Positions 9,835 to 19,988 of a stretch of 64,000 bases of DNA are shown piece after piece. The position numbers and the translations under genes are program-made. The notes below the pieces were generated by a model. That model was not told where the DNA came from and ran no database searches. It saw only the letters and a list, made by a program, of their open reading frames with translations. Origin of the DNA: Powellomyces hirtus (lineage: Eukaryota > Chytridiomycota > Chytridiomycetes > Spizellomycetales > Powellomycetaceae); assembly GCA_025526995.1 (NCBI GenBank), contig JAHLKG010000005.1, positions 992,001-1,056,000 of the forward strand, in the 5' to 3' direction. Every line of letters starts with the position of its first letter. Positions within the stretch are counted from its first letter, which is position 1.

Positions 9835-10334
9835 TGTTGAGACGTCTTGACATCTACAAACAGGAACTCAGCATACCAGATAGGTTGCTAGGTTGTTGTC
9901 AAGACTTGCAGAGGGTCTGAAGGTGCTTCCCAAGGTAGGGAAGGTCGCCTGTAGTGTTTGGCAGAGTGTACTAGACAAGTAGAGTGTGTTGGACTGTTAT
10001 TATATTGGTTGGGGATGCCCACAGGGCGTCCTTTTATAACAATTTGGATCATAGTACATGTGTAGTGACAATCTAACTGTGCCCTAGCTTGGCCAAGACG
10101 GCCCTGGCCTGGCCTAGTATTGTTCCCAATCACAGGGTGTCTTTTTGCCTTTTCTTGGCGCTTCTATCAGCGCTCCAGACGTGTTCTAGGCCTTCCCAGG
10201 CCCTCTCCAGCTATTCTGGATCGTTCTAGACCATTCTGGACCATTCCAGACCATTCTAGACACAAGTGGATGTCCTCCCACATGTCCCGTGTGCTCTAAG
10301 TCCTCCCAGAGGCGCCCACAGGTAGATTCCAACA
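9835..10334 (-). repeat. Array LTR 1 (500 bases)
   Basis: On the minus strand it starts TGTTGGAATCTACC and ends GACGTCTCAACA. A TTATAAAAGG stretch (about 10032-10041) is a likely TATA box. At two diagnostic sites (GGTCGCC near 9950, GACTGTTATT near 9991) it agrees with the solo LTR at 21091 and differs from LTRs 2 and 3. Confidence 0.93.
10213..10262. promoter_or_regulatory. Five decamers with TTCnnGA cores in the LTR (heat-shock-element-like)
   Basis: Five consecutive 10-base units fit the pattern RTTCYRGAYM. They contain TTCTGGA, TTCTAGA, TTCTGGA, TTCCAGA and TTCTAGA in phase. Heat-shock elements are built from alternating nTTCn and nGAAn blocks; here each unit has TTCnnGA, one base short of TTCnnGAA. 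The same array recurs in the other LTRs of this family (near 15029, 19868 and 21469). It lies in U3, upstream of the TATA-like site. A regulatory role is inferred. Confidence 0.5.
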
Positions 10335-10341
10335 CTCCCAC

Positions 10342-13300
10342 TCACCAAACATGTTTTGTGATCCCACAGGCGTCCCTCAGTTTCAAGAACTGATCCCTAG
10401 CCAGTGGTTTTGTCAAGATGTCTGCAACCATGTCCTGAGTCGAGAGATACTCTAATGCAATCTCCAAGCGTCCTAGTGCTTCTCTGATAAAGTGGTACCT
10501 CACTTCAATGTGTTTGGTGCTGGCATGCAATGTCGGGCTCTTAGCAAGAGCAATGGCACCCTGGTTGTCCTCAAAGAGCATTGTGGGTCCATCCTGCTTG
10601 AATCCGAGCTCCCCTGCAAGCAGACGAAGCCAAACAGCTTCCTTGGTGCACTGGGCTAGTGCCATGTACTCTGCTTCCGTGCTTGAAAGAGCTACAGTGG
10701 TCTGCCGCTTGGATTGCCAGGTGATAGGCCCGTTGAACATGAAGATGAATCCAGTGGTTGATCTTCTTGTGTCCAAACATCCAGCATAGTCAGAATCCGA
10801 GTATCCAACCAGCTTCCTAGGATCAGAGACATTCTCTTTGCCTCCCAGAAGGATTCCAAGTTCGCTTGTGCCCTTCAGGTATCTGATGATCCGCTTGGCA
10901 GCACTCCAATGCTCCTTTCCAGGCTTTGCAAGGTACTTGGACACAATTCCAACTGCAGCAGCAATGTCAGGGCGTGTTCCTAGCATGGCATAGATCAAAC
11001 TGCCCACTGCATTCCTGTATGGCACAGAGCTCATCTCCAGCTCATCCGTCTCATTCTGAGGTGCCATGTTGTTTCTGAGGTGCAGTCCATGTTCCATAGG
11101 CGTGGCATGAACCTTGGCATCTCCCATGTTGAATTTCGAAACGACCTCTTCAACATACTTCTTCTGAGACAACCAGATGGTGCGGGTGCTTCTGCTCCGT
11201 CTGATGTGAATCCCAAGGAAGTAATTCAGCTCTCCAAGGTCTGTCATCTCAAAAGCTCGCCTCAGCTCCTTCTTGACATCCCCCAGCTGTTCCTTGCTTG
11301 ATGAGGCCACAATGAGGTCGTCCACATAGATCAGAATGTACTCTGTTGTCCCATTCTGACTCCTGTAGTACATGCAAGGCTCTGCAGTCGACTGCACAAA
11401 GCCCATAGACTTGAGTTTGTGGTCTATCTTGTGGTTGAAGCGCCTTGCTGATTGCTTGAGGCCGTAGAGGGGTCTCCCAAGCTTGCAGACCCGTCCTGGA
11501 TGCTTGGAATCCTCAAAGCCCTCCGGTTGGCGCATGTAGATCACATAGTCCAGATGCCCTTGCAAGAATGCTGTCTTCACGTCCATCTGATGTGCTTCCA
11601 AGTCGTCTGTAGCAATAATGGAGAACAGCAGTCTCATGGGACCAAACTTGGCAACAGGAGCAAACGTCTCCTGATAGTCCAATCCCTCTCTCTGAGAGAA
11701 TCCCTTGGCAACAAGTCTTGCCTTGTATCTGTCAAGCTCTCCTGTGTCCTTCAGCTTTTGTTTGAAGACCCACTTGCATCCAATAGCTTTTCTGCCCGTT
11801 GGCAGATCCACAAGTTGCCATGTCCCATTTTTGGCAAGAGCATCCATCTCTTCCTGAGCAGCCTGATGCCATTGTGAAGCATCTGGCATGGTCTGGCTCT
11901 CCTTGTAGCTTGTGGGCTCATTTGAGACAAAGGAGACAGCATAGGCAACTGCAGCAACGTTTGCAGCATTGCTTGAAGCCTTCCACCACTCTCCTGGCGG
12001 ATTCCTGAGTCTTTTGGGGGTTGGAGAAGGCTCTGCAGCACTCTCATAGTCAGAGGACGGCTCAGGGGCCGTTCCCTCATGTTCTCCTCTCCCTCTGACA
12101 TGGCTGTGTCCTCAGAGTCGTCACTGACATCCTGCAGCTCGTCACTGACATCCTGCAGCTTCATTTCAGGCCCAAGTCCCACTTCCAGGCTCTCAGCAGG
12201 CACTTGGGGCGTCTGAGCAGACTGGAGGGATGGAATGAAGCTCTTCTCATCGAATTTGACACTTCTGGAGAACAGGATCTTCTTAGTCTGTATGTCCATA
12301 AGCCGGTATTCCTTGCTGTGGGAGCTATACCTCAGCATGATGCATTTGACGGCAGCATCATCCAGCTTCTGGCGCTTGTTGGGTTGAATGTAGGCATAGG
12401 CAATGCATCCAAACGTCCTCAAATGTCCCAGAGATGGTGGGATACCATGGAACATCTCATAAGGCGTCTTGGGGCATGCAACAGTGGGAGATCTGTTCCT
12501 CAGATAGACTGCTGTCATGATTGCTTCTCCCCAGAAACGCTTGTCCAAGCCTGACTGCTTCAACAAACATCTCCCCATCTCCACAAGGGTACGGTTGGCT
12601 CGTTCAGCAACACCATTTTGCTGTGGAGTATTTACTGAACTCCTCTGATGCTGTGTGCCCTTCTCCTTGAAGTGGTCCCTTAGCAAGTTGCTCATGTACT
12701 CGCCTCCTGGGTCGGATCTGACAGCTTTGATCTGCTTTCCATGTAGGGGGACGAGTGCTGCTTCCAGCTCCTGATAGTGCCTAGCAACTTCTCCCTTGGT
12801 CTTCATAAGGCAAACATGGAAATATCTCGTCTTGTCATCAATGAATGTGACGAGATAGCGATATCCAGTGATTGTGGGTGGTTCAACTGGTCCCCAGACA
12901 TCTGTGTGGATCAATCCCAGCTTCTCTGATGCTCTGGAGGCCTGTGCCTTGGGGAATGGCGCTCTGCTTGCTTTGCTGAGTGCACAAGTGTCACAAATGC
13001 TCAAGCTCCCACTGGTTTGAACGCCCTTGGCAAGCTTGGTGAGCCTTCCAATGTCTGCAACATTCAAATGGCCGAGTCTCTGATGCCATAGGGACAAGTC
13101 CTGACTTATTGTGTCCCTTCCAACATTGTGGGCAATCCCAGCATTTGCCTGCCCATGTGTTGTCTCGAATGTGTAGACAAATTGGTTCTCTTTGGCAAGG
13201 AAAGCCGTCCTATCCTTTGCAATGATCCGAGCAGCCTGTGGTCCCACATCAAAACAAGCTCCAGCTTTGGCAAGGCGAGCCAGTGATAGGAGGTTCTTGG

Positions 13301-14371
13301 TCATCTTGGGGACGTGCCAGCAGTTCTGGATTTGCAAAGGCACTGTCTTCCCCTCTGTGTTGATCACCCATGTGTGAAGCGTTCCATGCCCCACAGCTTC
13401 CAATGTGTGATTGTCTGCCATCTCAATGGCGACAGGAGACATCTTCTCATAGTCCCCAAACAGCTCTCTGCGGCCAGTCATGTGCTGAGAGGCTCCTGAG
13501 TCCAAAATCCAAGTGTTGGATGTCAGGGATGGCATCTGAGTTCCAATGGTGGTGAAAGCAAAGCCTCCAGGCGTCTGCTGAGTCGAGTTGGCCTGGTTTA
13601 GGCCCTTCTTCTCGTCTGCTGCCCTCTTGTGGCAGTCCTTCTTGATGTGGCCCTTCTTGTTGCAGTAGTGACAGACTGCCTCCTTCTTCCAATCTGGCTT
13701 TCCCCCAGCCTTGTTGGTCTTCTGAGCATTCCCTTTGGTGTCAGCTTGTGTGAAGAAGGCTTTTGCTGCCTTTCCAGAGTTCTTCTTTCCATCTGCACCC
13801 CTCATTTCCTCCTGCAACAGCCTGGATGTCACAAAAGCCAAGTCCAGCTTCTCACTGGTCGACTCCAGAGTCATCACAAGGGTGTCAAAGGCTTCTGGAA
13901 GGGAAGAGAGCAAGGAGAACACATGGTCCTCCTCAGAAACGGGAGCTCCGATGGCTGCAAGTTCCTGGGTCATCCTCTTGATCTTGTTGATGTGGATGGT
14001 CATGGAATCAGTTGGGTCCATTGTCACAGTGAGGAACCGACGTCTCAGGAAGTGTCTGTTGGCAACCCCCTTCTTCTCATGCACCTCCCTCAGCTTTTCC
14101 CATGCTTCAAGGCAGATTCGGCCTCATGAACATGCATCAATTGCTCATCATTCAAAGACATGATCAGCAGAGCCAGAGCTCTCTCATCTCGACGTATCCA
14201 GTCGTCTGATGCTGTGTTGGTGGCCTTGGCAGTTCCAGAGCCGTCCTTGATGTCAATGGCATCCCAAAGTCCCTTCTTAATCAACAGCATCTTCATTTTC
14301 AACTTCCAAAGGTGAAAGTTTTCCCCAGTGAACCTCTCAATGGACACTCGGATGTCAGAGTCGCCAGCCAT
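10342..14371 (-). pseudogene. Array unit 1: copia Gag-Pol with two frameshifts
   Basis: It is nearly identical to the open copy at 15158-19210. Compared with that copy it lacks one G in a GGG near 14110, at the start of gag, and one T near 12069, between integrase and reverse transcriptase. The frame therefore breaks into three parts (14371 to about 14090, 14084-11751, 11889-10342). It has one fewer copy of a 21-base repeat encoding DELQDVS. Protease DSG, integrase DDE residues and the YVDD box are all still present, so decay has only begun. Confidence 0.92.
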
Positions 14372-14650
14372 CTTGTGCAAAGAGTGTGGCAAAATGGGAT
14401 AGTCCCGGTGTTCAACCGCAAGTGGTCAGAACCTGCTCCAGAAAATCCACTCCAGTCCAGTCCACTCCAGACAATAGCTTGTTCGATGGTCAGACGCAGG
14501 TGTCCTATGCCTGCTATCTAGGCTTCTCGAGTGCTCAAACAGTTCTCCAAGTCCTCAGCAGTACCAGTGATAGGCACAGTGACGTGTTTCCCAGATAGGG
14601 ATAGAGGTGGAGTCAGTAATGTTCAGACAGCTGTGTCAGATCTCATAACC

Positions 14651-15150
14651 TGTTGAGACGTCTTGACATCTACAAACAGGAACTCAGCATACCAGATAGG
14701 TTGCTAGGTTGTTGTCAAGACTTGCAGAGGGTCTGAAGGTGCTTCCCAAGGTAGGGAAGGTCCCCTGTAGTGTTTGGCAGAGTGTACTAGACAAGTAGAG
14801 TGTGTTGGACTGGTATTATATTGGTTGGGGATGCCCAGAGGGCGTCCTTTTATAACAATTTGGATCATAGTACATGTGTAGTGACAATCTAACTGTGCCC
14901 TAGCTTGGCCAAGACGGCCCTGGCCTGGCCTAGTATTGTTCCCAATCACAGGGTGTCTTTTTGCCTTTTCTTGGCGCTTCTATCAGCGCTCCAGACGTGT
15001 TCTAGGCCTTCCCAGGCCCTCTCCAGCTATTCTGGATCGTTCTAGACCATTCTGGACCATTCCAGACCATTCTAGACACAAGTGGATGTCCTCCCACATG
15101 TCCCGTGTGCTCTAAGTCCTCCCAGAGGCGCCCACAGGTAGATTCCAACA
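14651..15150 (-). repeat. Array LTR 2 (shared middle LTR, 500 bases)
   Basis: It serves as the 3' LTR of unit 2 and the 5' LTR of unit 1. It agrees with LTR 3 at the sites that separate LTR 1 (GGTCCCC, GACTGGTATT). The minus-strand polypurine stretch GGTGAGTGGGAG abuts its start. On its other side the primer site GGTTATGAG of unit 1 follows. Confidence 0.93.
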
Positions 15151-15157
15151 CTCCCAC

Positions 15158-18100
15158 TCACCAAACATGTTTTGTGATCCCACAGGCGTCCCTCAGTTTC
15201 AAGAACTGATCCCTAGCCAGTGGTTTTGTCAAGATGTCTGCAACCATGTCCTGAGTCGAGAGATACTCTAATGCAATCTCCAAGCGTCCTAGTGCTTCTC
15301 TGATAAAGTGGTACCTCACTTCAATGTGTTTGGTGCTGGCATGCAATGTCGGGCTCTTAGCAAGAGCAATGGCACCCTGGTTGTCCTCAAAGAGCATTGT
15401 GGGTCCATCCTGCTTGAATCCGAGCTCCCCTGCAAGCAGACGAAGCCAAACAGCTTCCTTGGTGCACTGGGCTAGTGCCATGTACTCTGCTTCCGTGCTT
15501 GAAAGAGCTACAGTGGTCTGCCGCTTGGATTGCCAGGTGATAGGCCCGTTGAACATGAAGATGAATCCAGTGGTTGATCTTCTTGTGTCCAAACATCCAG
15601 CATAGTCAGAATCCGAGTATCCAACCAGCTTCCTAGGATCAGAGACATTCTCTTTGCCTCCCAGAAGGATTCCAAGTTCGCTTGTGCCCTTCAGGTATCT
15701 GATGATCCGCTTGGCAGCACTCCAATGCTCCTTTCCAGGCTTTGCAAGGTACTTGGACACAATTCCAACTGCAGCAGCAATGTCAGGGCGTGTTCCTAGC
15801 ATGGCATAGATCAAACTGCCCACTGCATTCCTGTATGGCACAGAGCTCATCTCCAGCTCATCCGTCTCATTCTGAGGTGCCATGTTGTTTCTGAGGTGCA
15901 GTCCATGTTCCATAGGCGTGGCATGAACCTTGGCATCTCCCATGTTGAATTTCGAAACGACCTCTTCAACATACTTCTTCTGAGACAACCAGATGGTGCG
16001 GGTGCTTCTGCTCCGTCTGATGTGAATCCCAAGGAAGTAATTCAGCTCTCCAAGGTCTGTCATCTCAAAAGCTCGCCTCAGCTCCTTCTTGACATCCCCC
16101 AGCTGTTCCTTGCTTGATGAGGCCACAATGAGGTCGTCCACATAGATCAGAATGTACTCTGTTGTCCCATTCTGACTCCTGTAGTACATGCAAGGCTCTG
16201 CAGTCGACTGCACAAAGCCCATAGACTTGAGTTTGTGGTCTATCTTGTGGTTGAAGCGCCTTGCTGATTGCTTGAGGCCGTAGAGGGGTCTCCCAAGCTT
16301 GCAGACCCGTCCTGGATGCTTGGAATCCTCAAAGCCCTCCGGTTGGCGCATGTAGATCACATAGTCCAGATGCCCTTGCAAGAATGCTGTCTTCACGTCC
16401 ATCTGATGTGCTTCCAAGTCGTCTGTAGCAATAATGGAGAACAGCAGTCTCATGGGACCAAACTTGGCAACAGGAGCAAACATCTCCTGATAGTCCAATC
16501 CCTCTCTCTGAGAGAATCCCTTGGCAACAAGTCTTGCCTTGTATCTGTCAAGCTCTCCTGTGTCCTTCAGCTTTTGTTTGAAGACCCACTTGCATCCAAT
16601 AGCTTTTCTGCCCGTTGGCAGATCCACAAGTTGCCATGTCCCATTTTTGGCAAGAGCATCCATCTCTTCCTGAGCAGCCTGACGCCATTGTGAAGCATCT
16701 GGCATGGTCTGGCTCTCCTTGTAGCTTGTGGGCTCATTTGAGACAAAGGAGACAGCATAGGCAACTGCAGCAACGTTTGCAGCATTGCTTGAAGCCTTCC
16801 ACCACTCTCCTGGCGGATTCCTGAGTCTTTTGGGGGTTGGAGAAGGCTCTGCAGCACTCTCATAGTCAGAGGACGGCTCAGGGGTCCGTTCCCTCATGTT
16901 CTCCTCTCCCTCTGACATGGCTGTGTCCTCAGAGTCGTCACTGACATCCTGCAGCTCGTCACTGACATCCTGCAGCTCGTCACTGACATCCTGCAGCTTC
17001 ATTTCAGGCCCAAGTCCCACTTCCAGGCTCTCAGCAGGCACTTGGGGCGTCTGAGCAGACTGGAGGGATGGAATGAAGCTCTTCTCATTGAATTTGACAC
17101 TTCTGGAGAACAGGATCTTCTTAGTCTGTATGTCCATAAGCCGGTATTCCTTGCTGTGGGAGCTATACCTCAGCATGATGCACTTGACGGCAGCATCATC
17201 CAGCTTCTGGCGCTTGTTGGGTTGAATGTAGGCATAGGCAATGCATCCAAACGTCCTCAAATGTCCCAGAGATGGTGGGATACCATGGAACATCTCATAA
17301 GGCGTCTTGGGGCATGCAACAGTGGGAGATCTGTTCCTCAGATAGACTGCTGTCATGATTGCTTCTCCCCAGAAACGCTTGTCCAAGCCTGACTGCTTCA
17401 ACAAACATCTCCCCATCTCCACAAGGGTACGGTTGGCTCGTTCAGCAACACCATTTTGCTGTGGAGTATTTACTGAACTCCTCTGATGCTGTGTGCCCTT
17501 CTCCTTGAAGTGGTCCCTTAGCAAGTTGCTCATGTACTCGCCTCCTGGGTCGGATCTGACAGCTTTGATCTGCTTTCCATGTAGGGGGACGAGTGCTGCT
17601 TCCAGCTCCTGATAGTGCCTAGCAACTTCTCCCTTGGTCTTCATAAGGCAAACATGGAAATATCTCGTCTTGTCATCAATGAATGTGACGAAATAGCGAT
17701 ATCCAGTGATTGTGGGTGGTTCAACTGGTCCCCAGACATCTGTGTGGATCAATCCCAGCTTCTCTGATGCTCTGGAGGCCTGTGCCTTGGGGAATGGCGC
17801 TCTGCTTGCTTTGCTGAGTGCACAAGTGTCACAAATGCTCAAGCTCCCACTGGTTTGAACGCCCTTGGCAAGCTTGGTGAGCCTTCCAATGTCTGCAACA
17901 TTCAAATGGCCGAGTCTCTGATGCCATAGGGACAAGTCCTGACTTATTGTGTCCCTTCCAACATTGTGGGCAATCCCAGCATTTGCCTGCCCATGTGTTG
18001 TCTCGAATGTGTAAACAAATTGGTTCTCTTTGGCAAGGAAAGCCGTCCTATCCTTTGCAATGATCCGAGCAGCCTGTGGTCCCACATCAAAACAAGCTCC

Positions 18101-19210
18101 AGCTTTGGCAAGGCGAGCCAGTGATAGGAGGTTCTTGGTCATCTTGGGGACGTGCCAGCAGTTCTGGATTTGCAGGGGCACTGTCTTCCCCTCTGTGTTG
18201 ATCACCCATGTGTGAAGCGTTCCATGCCCCACAGCTTCCAATGTGTGATTGTCTGCCATCTCAATGGCGACAGGAGACATCTTCTCATAGTCCCCAAACA
18301 GCTCTCTGCGGCCAGTCATGTGCTGAGAGGCTCCTGAGTCCAAAATCCAAGTGTTGGATGTCAGGGATGGCATCTGAGTTCCAATGGTGGTGAAAGCAAA
18401 GCCTCCAGGCGTCTGCTGAGTCGAGTTGGCCTGGTTTAGGCCCTTCTTCTCGTCTGCTGCCCTCTTGTGGCAGTCCTTCTTGATGTGGCCCTTCTTGTTG
18501 CAGTAGTGACAGACTGCCTCCTTCTTCCAATCTGGCTTTCCCCCAGCCTTGTTGGTCTTCTGAGCATTCCCTTTGGTGTCAGCTTGTGTGAAGAAGGCTT
18601 TTGCTGCCTTTCCAGAGTTCTTCTTTCCATCTGCACCCCTCATTTCCTCCTGCAACAGCCTGGATGTCACAAAAGCCAAGTCCAGCTTCTCACTGGTCGA
18701 CTCCAGAGTCATCACAAGGGTGTCAAAGGCTTCTGGAAGGGAAGAGAGCAAGGAGAACACATGGTCCTCCTCAGAAACGGGAGCTCCGATGGCTGCAAGT
18801 TCCTGGGTCATCCTCTTGATCTTGTTGATGTGGATGGTCATGGAATCAGTTGGGTCCATTGTCACAGTGAGGAACCGACGTCTCAGGAAGTGTCTGTTGG
18901 CAACCCCCTTCTTCTCATGCACCTCCCTCAGCTTTTCCCATGCTTCAAGGGCAGATTCGGCCTCATGAACATGCATCAATTGCTCATCATTCAAAGACAT
19001 GATCAGCAGAGCCAGAGCTCTCTCATCTCGACGTATCCAATCGTCTGATGCTGTGTTGGTGGCCTTGGCAGTTCCAGAGCCGTCCTTGATGTCAATGGCA
19101 TCCCAAAGTCCCTTCTCAATCAACAGCATCTTCATTCCCAACTTCCAAAGGTGAAAGTTTTCCCCAGTGAACCTCTCAATGGACACTCGGATGTCAGAGT
19201 CGCCAGCCAT
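15158..19210 (-). CDS. Ty1/copia Gag-Pol polyprotein, uninterrupted frame
   Basis: One 1350-residue frame carries all functions of a copia element. The ATG at 19210 (MAGDSDIRV) is chosen; the frame extends a few codons further without an ATG. Order: Gag (RFTGENFHLWK near 13), zinc knuckle CHYCNKKGHIKKDC (234-247), aspartic protease WILDSGASQH (291-293), pre-integrase WHQRLGHLN, integrase with D491, D554 and E590, reverse transcriptase with YVDD (1023-1026), and RNase H (GYSDSDYAGC, TTGFIF). A DELQDVS tandem lies between integrase and reverse transcriptase. The usual ETFAPVAK of reverse transcriptase reads EMFAPVAK (Met910), while the sister copy has Thr. Gag and Pol share one frame, so no frameshift signal is needed. 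It is flanked by near-identical LTRs. Confidence 0.95.
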   Translation of the reverse strand: MAGDSDIRVSIERFTGENFHLWKLGMKMLLIEKGLWDAIDIKDGSGTAKATNTASDDWIRRDERALALLIMSLNDEQLMHVHEAESALEAWEKLREVHEKKGVANRHFLRRRFLTVTMDPTDSMTIHINKIKRMTQELAAIGAPVSEEDHVFSLLSSLPEAFDTLVMTLESTSEKLDLAFVTSRLLQEEMRGADGKKNSGKAAKAFFTQADTKGNAQKTNKAGGKPDWKKEAVCHYCNKKGHIKKDCHKRAADEKKGLNQANSTQQTPGGFAFTTIGTQMPSLTSNTWILDSGASQHMTGRRELFGDYEKMSPVAIEMADNHTLEAVGHGTLHTWVINTEGKTVPLQIQNCWHVPKMTKNLLSLARLAKAGACFDVGPQAARIIAKDRTAFLAKENQFVYTFETTHGQANAGIAHNVGRDTISQDLSLWHQRLGHLNVADIGRLTKLAKGVQTSGSLSICDTCALSKASRAPFPKAQASRASEKLGLIHTDVWGPVEPPTITGYRYFVTFIDDKTRYFHVCLMKTKGEVARHYQELEAALVPLHGKQIKAVRSDPGGEYMSNLLRDHFKEKGTQHQRSSVNTPQQNGVAERANRTLVEMGRCLLKQSGLDKRFWGEAIMTAVYLRNRSPTVACPKTPYEMFHGIPPSLGHLRTFGCIAYAYIQPNKRQKLDDAAVKCIMLRYSSHSKEYRLMDIQTKKILFSRSVKFNEKSFIPSLQSAQTPQVPAESLEVGLGPEMKLQDVSDELQDVSDELQDVSDDSEDTAMSEGEENMRERTPEPSSDYESAAEPSPTPKRLRNPPGEWWKASSNAANVAAVAYAVSFVSNEPTSYKESQTMPDASQWRQAAQEEMDALAKNGTWQLVDLPTGRKAIGCKWVFKQKLKDTGELDRYKARLVAKGFSQREGLDYQEMFAPVAKFGPMRLLFSIIATDDLEAHQMDVKTAFLQGHLDYVIYMRQPEGFEDSKHPGRVCKLGRPLYGLKQSARRFNHKIDHKLKSMGFVQSTAEPCMYYRSQNGTTEYILIYVDDLIVASSSKEQLGDVKKELRRAFEMTDLGELNYFLGIHIRRSRSTRTIWLSQKKYVEEVVSKFNMGDAKVHATPMEHGLHLRNNMAPQNETDELEMSSVPYRNAVGSLIYAMLGTRPDIAAAVGIVSKYLAKPGKEHWSAAKRIIRYLKGTSELGILLGGKENVSDPRKLVGYSDSDYAGCLDTRRSTTGFIFMFNGPITWQSKRQTTVALSSTEAEYMALAQCTKEAVWLRLLAGELGFKQDGPTMLFEDNQGAIALAKSPTLHASTKHIEVRYHFIREALGRLEIALEYLSTQDMVADILTKPLARDQFLKLRDACGITKHVW

Positions 19211-19475
19211 CTTGTGCAAAGAGTGTGGCAAAATGGGATAGTCCCGGTGTTCAACCGCAAGTGGTCAGAACCTGCTCCAGAAAATCCACTCCAGTCCAGT
19301 CCACTCCAGACAATAGCTTGTTCGATGGTCAGACGCAGGTGTCCTATGCCTGCTATCTAGGCTTCTCGAGTGCTCAAACAGTTCTCCAAGTCCTCAGCAG
19401 TACCAGTGATAGGCACAGTGACGTGTTTCCCAGATAGGGATAGAGGTGGAGTCAGTAATGTTCAGACAGCTGTGT

Positions 19476-19489
19476 CAGATCTCATAACC
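19476..19489 (-). promoter_or_regulatory. Primer binding site of the open copia copy
   Basis: Directly inside the LTR the minus strand reads GGTTATGAGATCTG. GGTTATGAG is complementary to CTCATAACC, the anticodon loop region of a tRNA-Met. The following bases differ from those of copia element 1, so a different Met tRNA, or only a short pairing, may be used. Confidence 0.5.
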
Positions 19490-19988
19490 TGTTGAGACGT
19501 CTTGACATCTACAAACAGGAACTCAGCATACCAGATAGGTTGCTAGGTTGTTGTCAAGACTTGCAGAGGGTCTGAAGGTGCTTCCCAAGGTAGGGAAGGT
19601 CCCCTGTAGTGTTTGGCAGAGTGTACTAGACAAGTAGAGTGTGTTGGACTGGTATTATATTGGTTGGGGATGCCCAGAGGGCGTCCTTTTATAACAATTT
19701 GGATCATAGTACATGTGTAGTGACAATCTAACTGTGCCCTAGCTTGGCCAAGACGGCCCTGGCCTGGCCTAGTATTGTTCCCAATCACAGGGTGTCTTTT
19801 TGCCTTTTCTTGGCGCTTCTATCAGCGCTCCAGACGTGTTCTAGGCCTTCCCAGGCCCTCTCCAGCTATTCTGGATCGTTCTAGACCATTCTGGACCATT
19901 CCAGACCATTTTAGACACAAGTGCATGTCCTCCCACATGTCCTGTTGCTCTAAGTCCTCCCAGAGGCGCCCACAGGTAGATTCCAACA
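19490..19988 (-). repeat. Array LTR 3 (5' LTR of the open copy, 499 bases)
   Basis: It differs from LTR 2 by a few substitutions and one missing base in U3. The last HSE-like decamer reads ATTTTAGACA here. The element's own promoter would lie in this LTR. Confidence 0.92.

Larger units (their letters stand above)
9835..19988 (-). mobile_element. Tandem Ty1/copia array: LTR-internal-LTR-internal-LTR
   Basis: A 10154-base block read on the minus strand with three near-identical LTRs (500, 500 and 499 bases) sharing the middle one. The whole block is flanked by CCAAA (9830-9834 and 19989-19993). It therefore behaves as one insertion into the integrase region of copia element 1. Internal unit 1 (10342-14371) has two frameshifts; unit 2 (15158-19210) is open throughout. 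Such arrays arise by recombination between LTRs of two copies or by insertion of a multimer. The near identity of all parts means it is young. Confidence 0.93.

Noticed and set aside
10508..11877. Plus-strand frames within the copia array (10508-10789, 11452-11877 and similar at 15324-16693)
   Set aside because: They are antisense to Gag-Pol and recur identically in both copies. They carry no independent motif.
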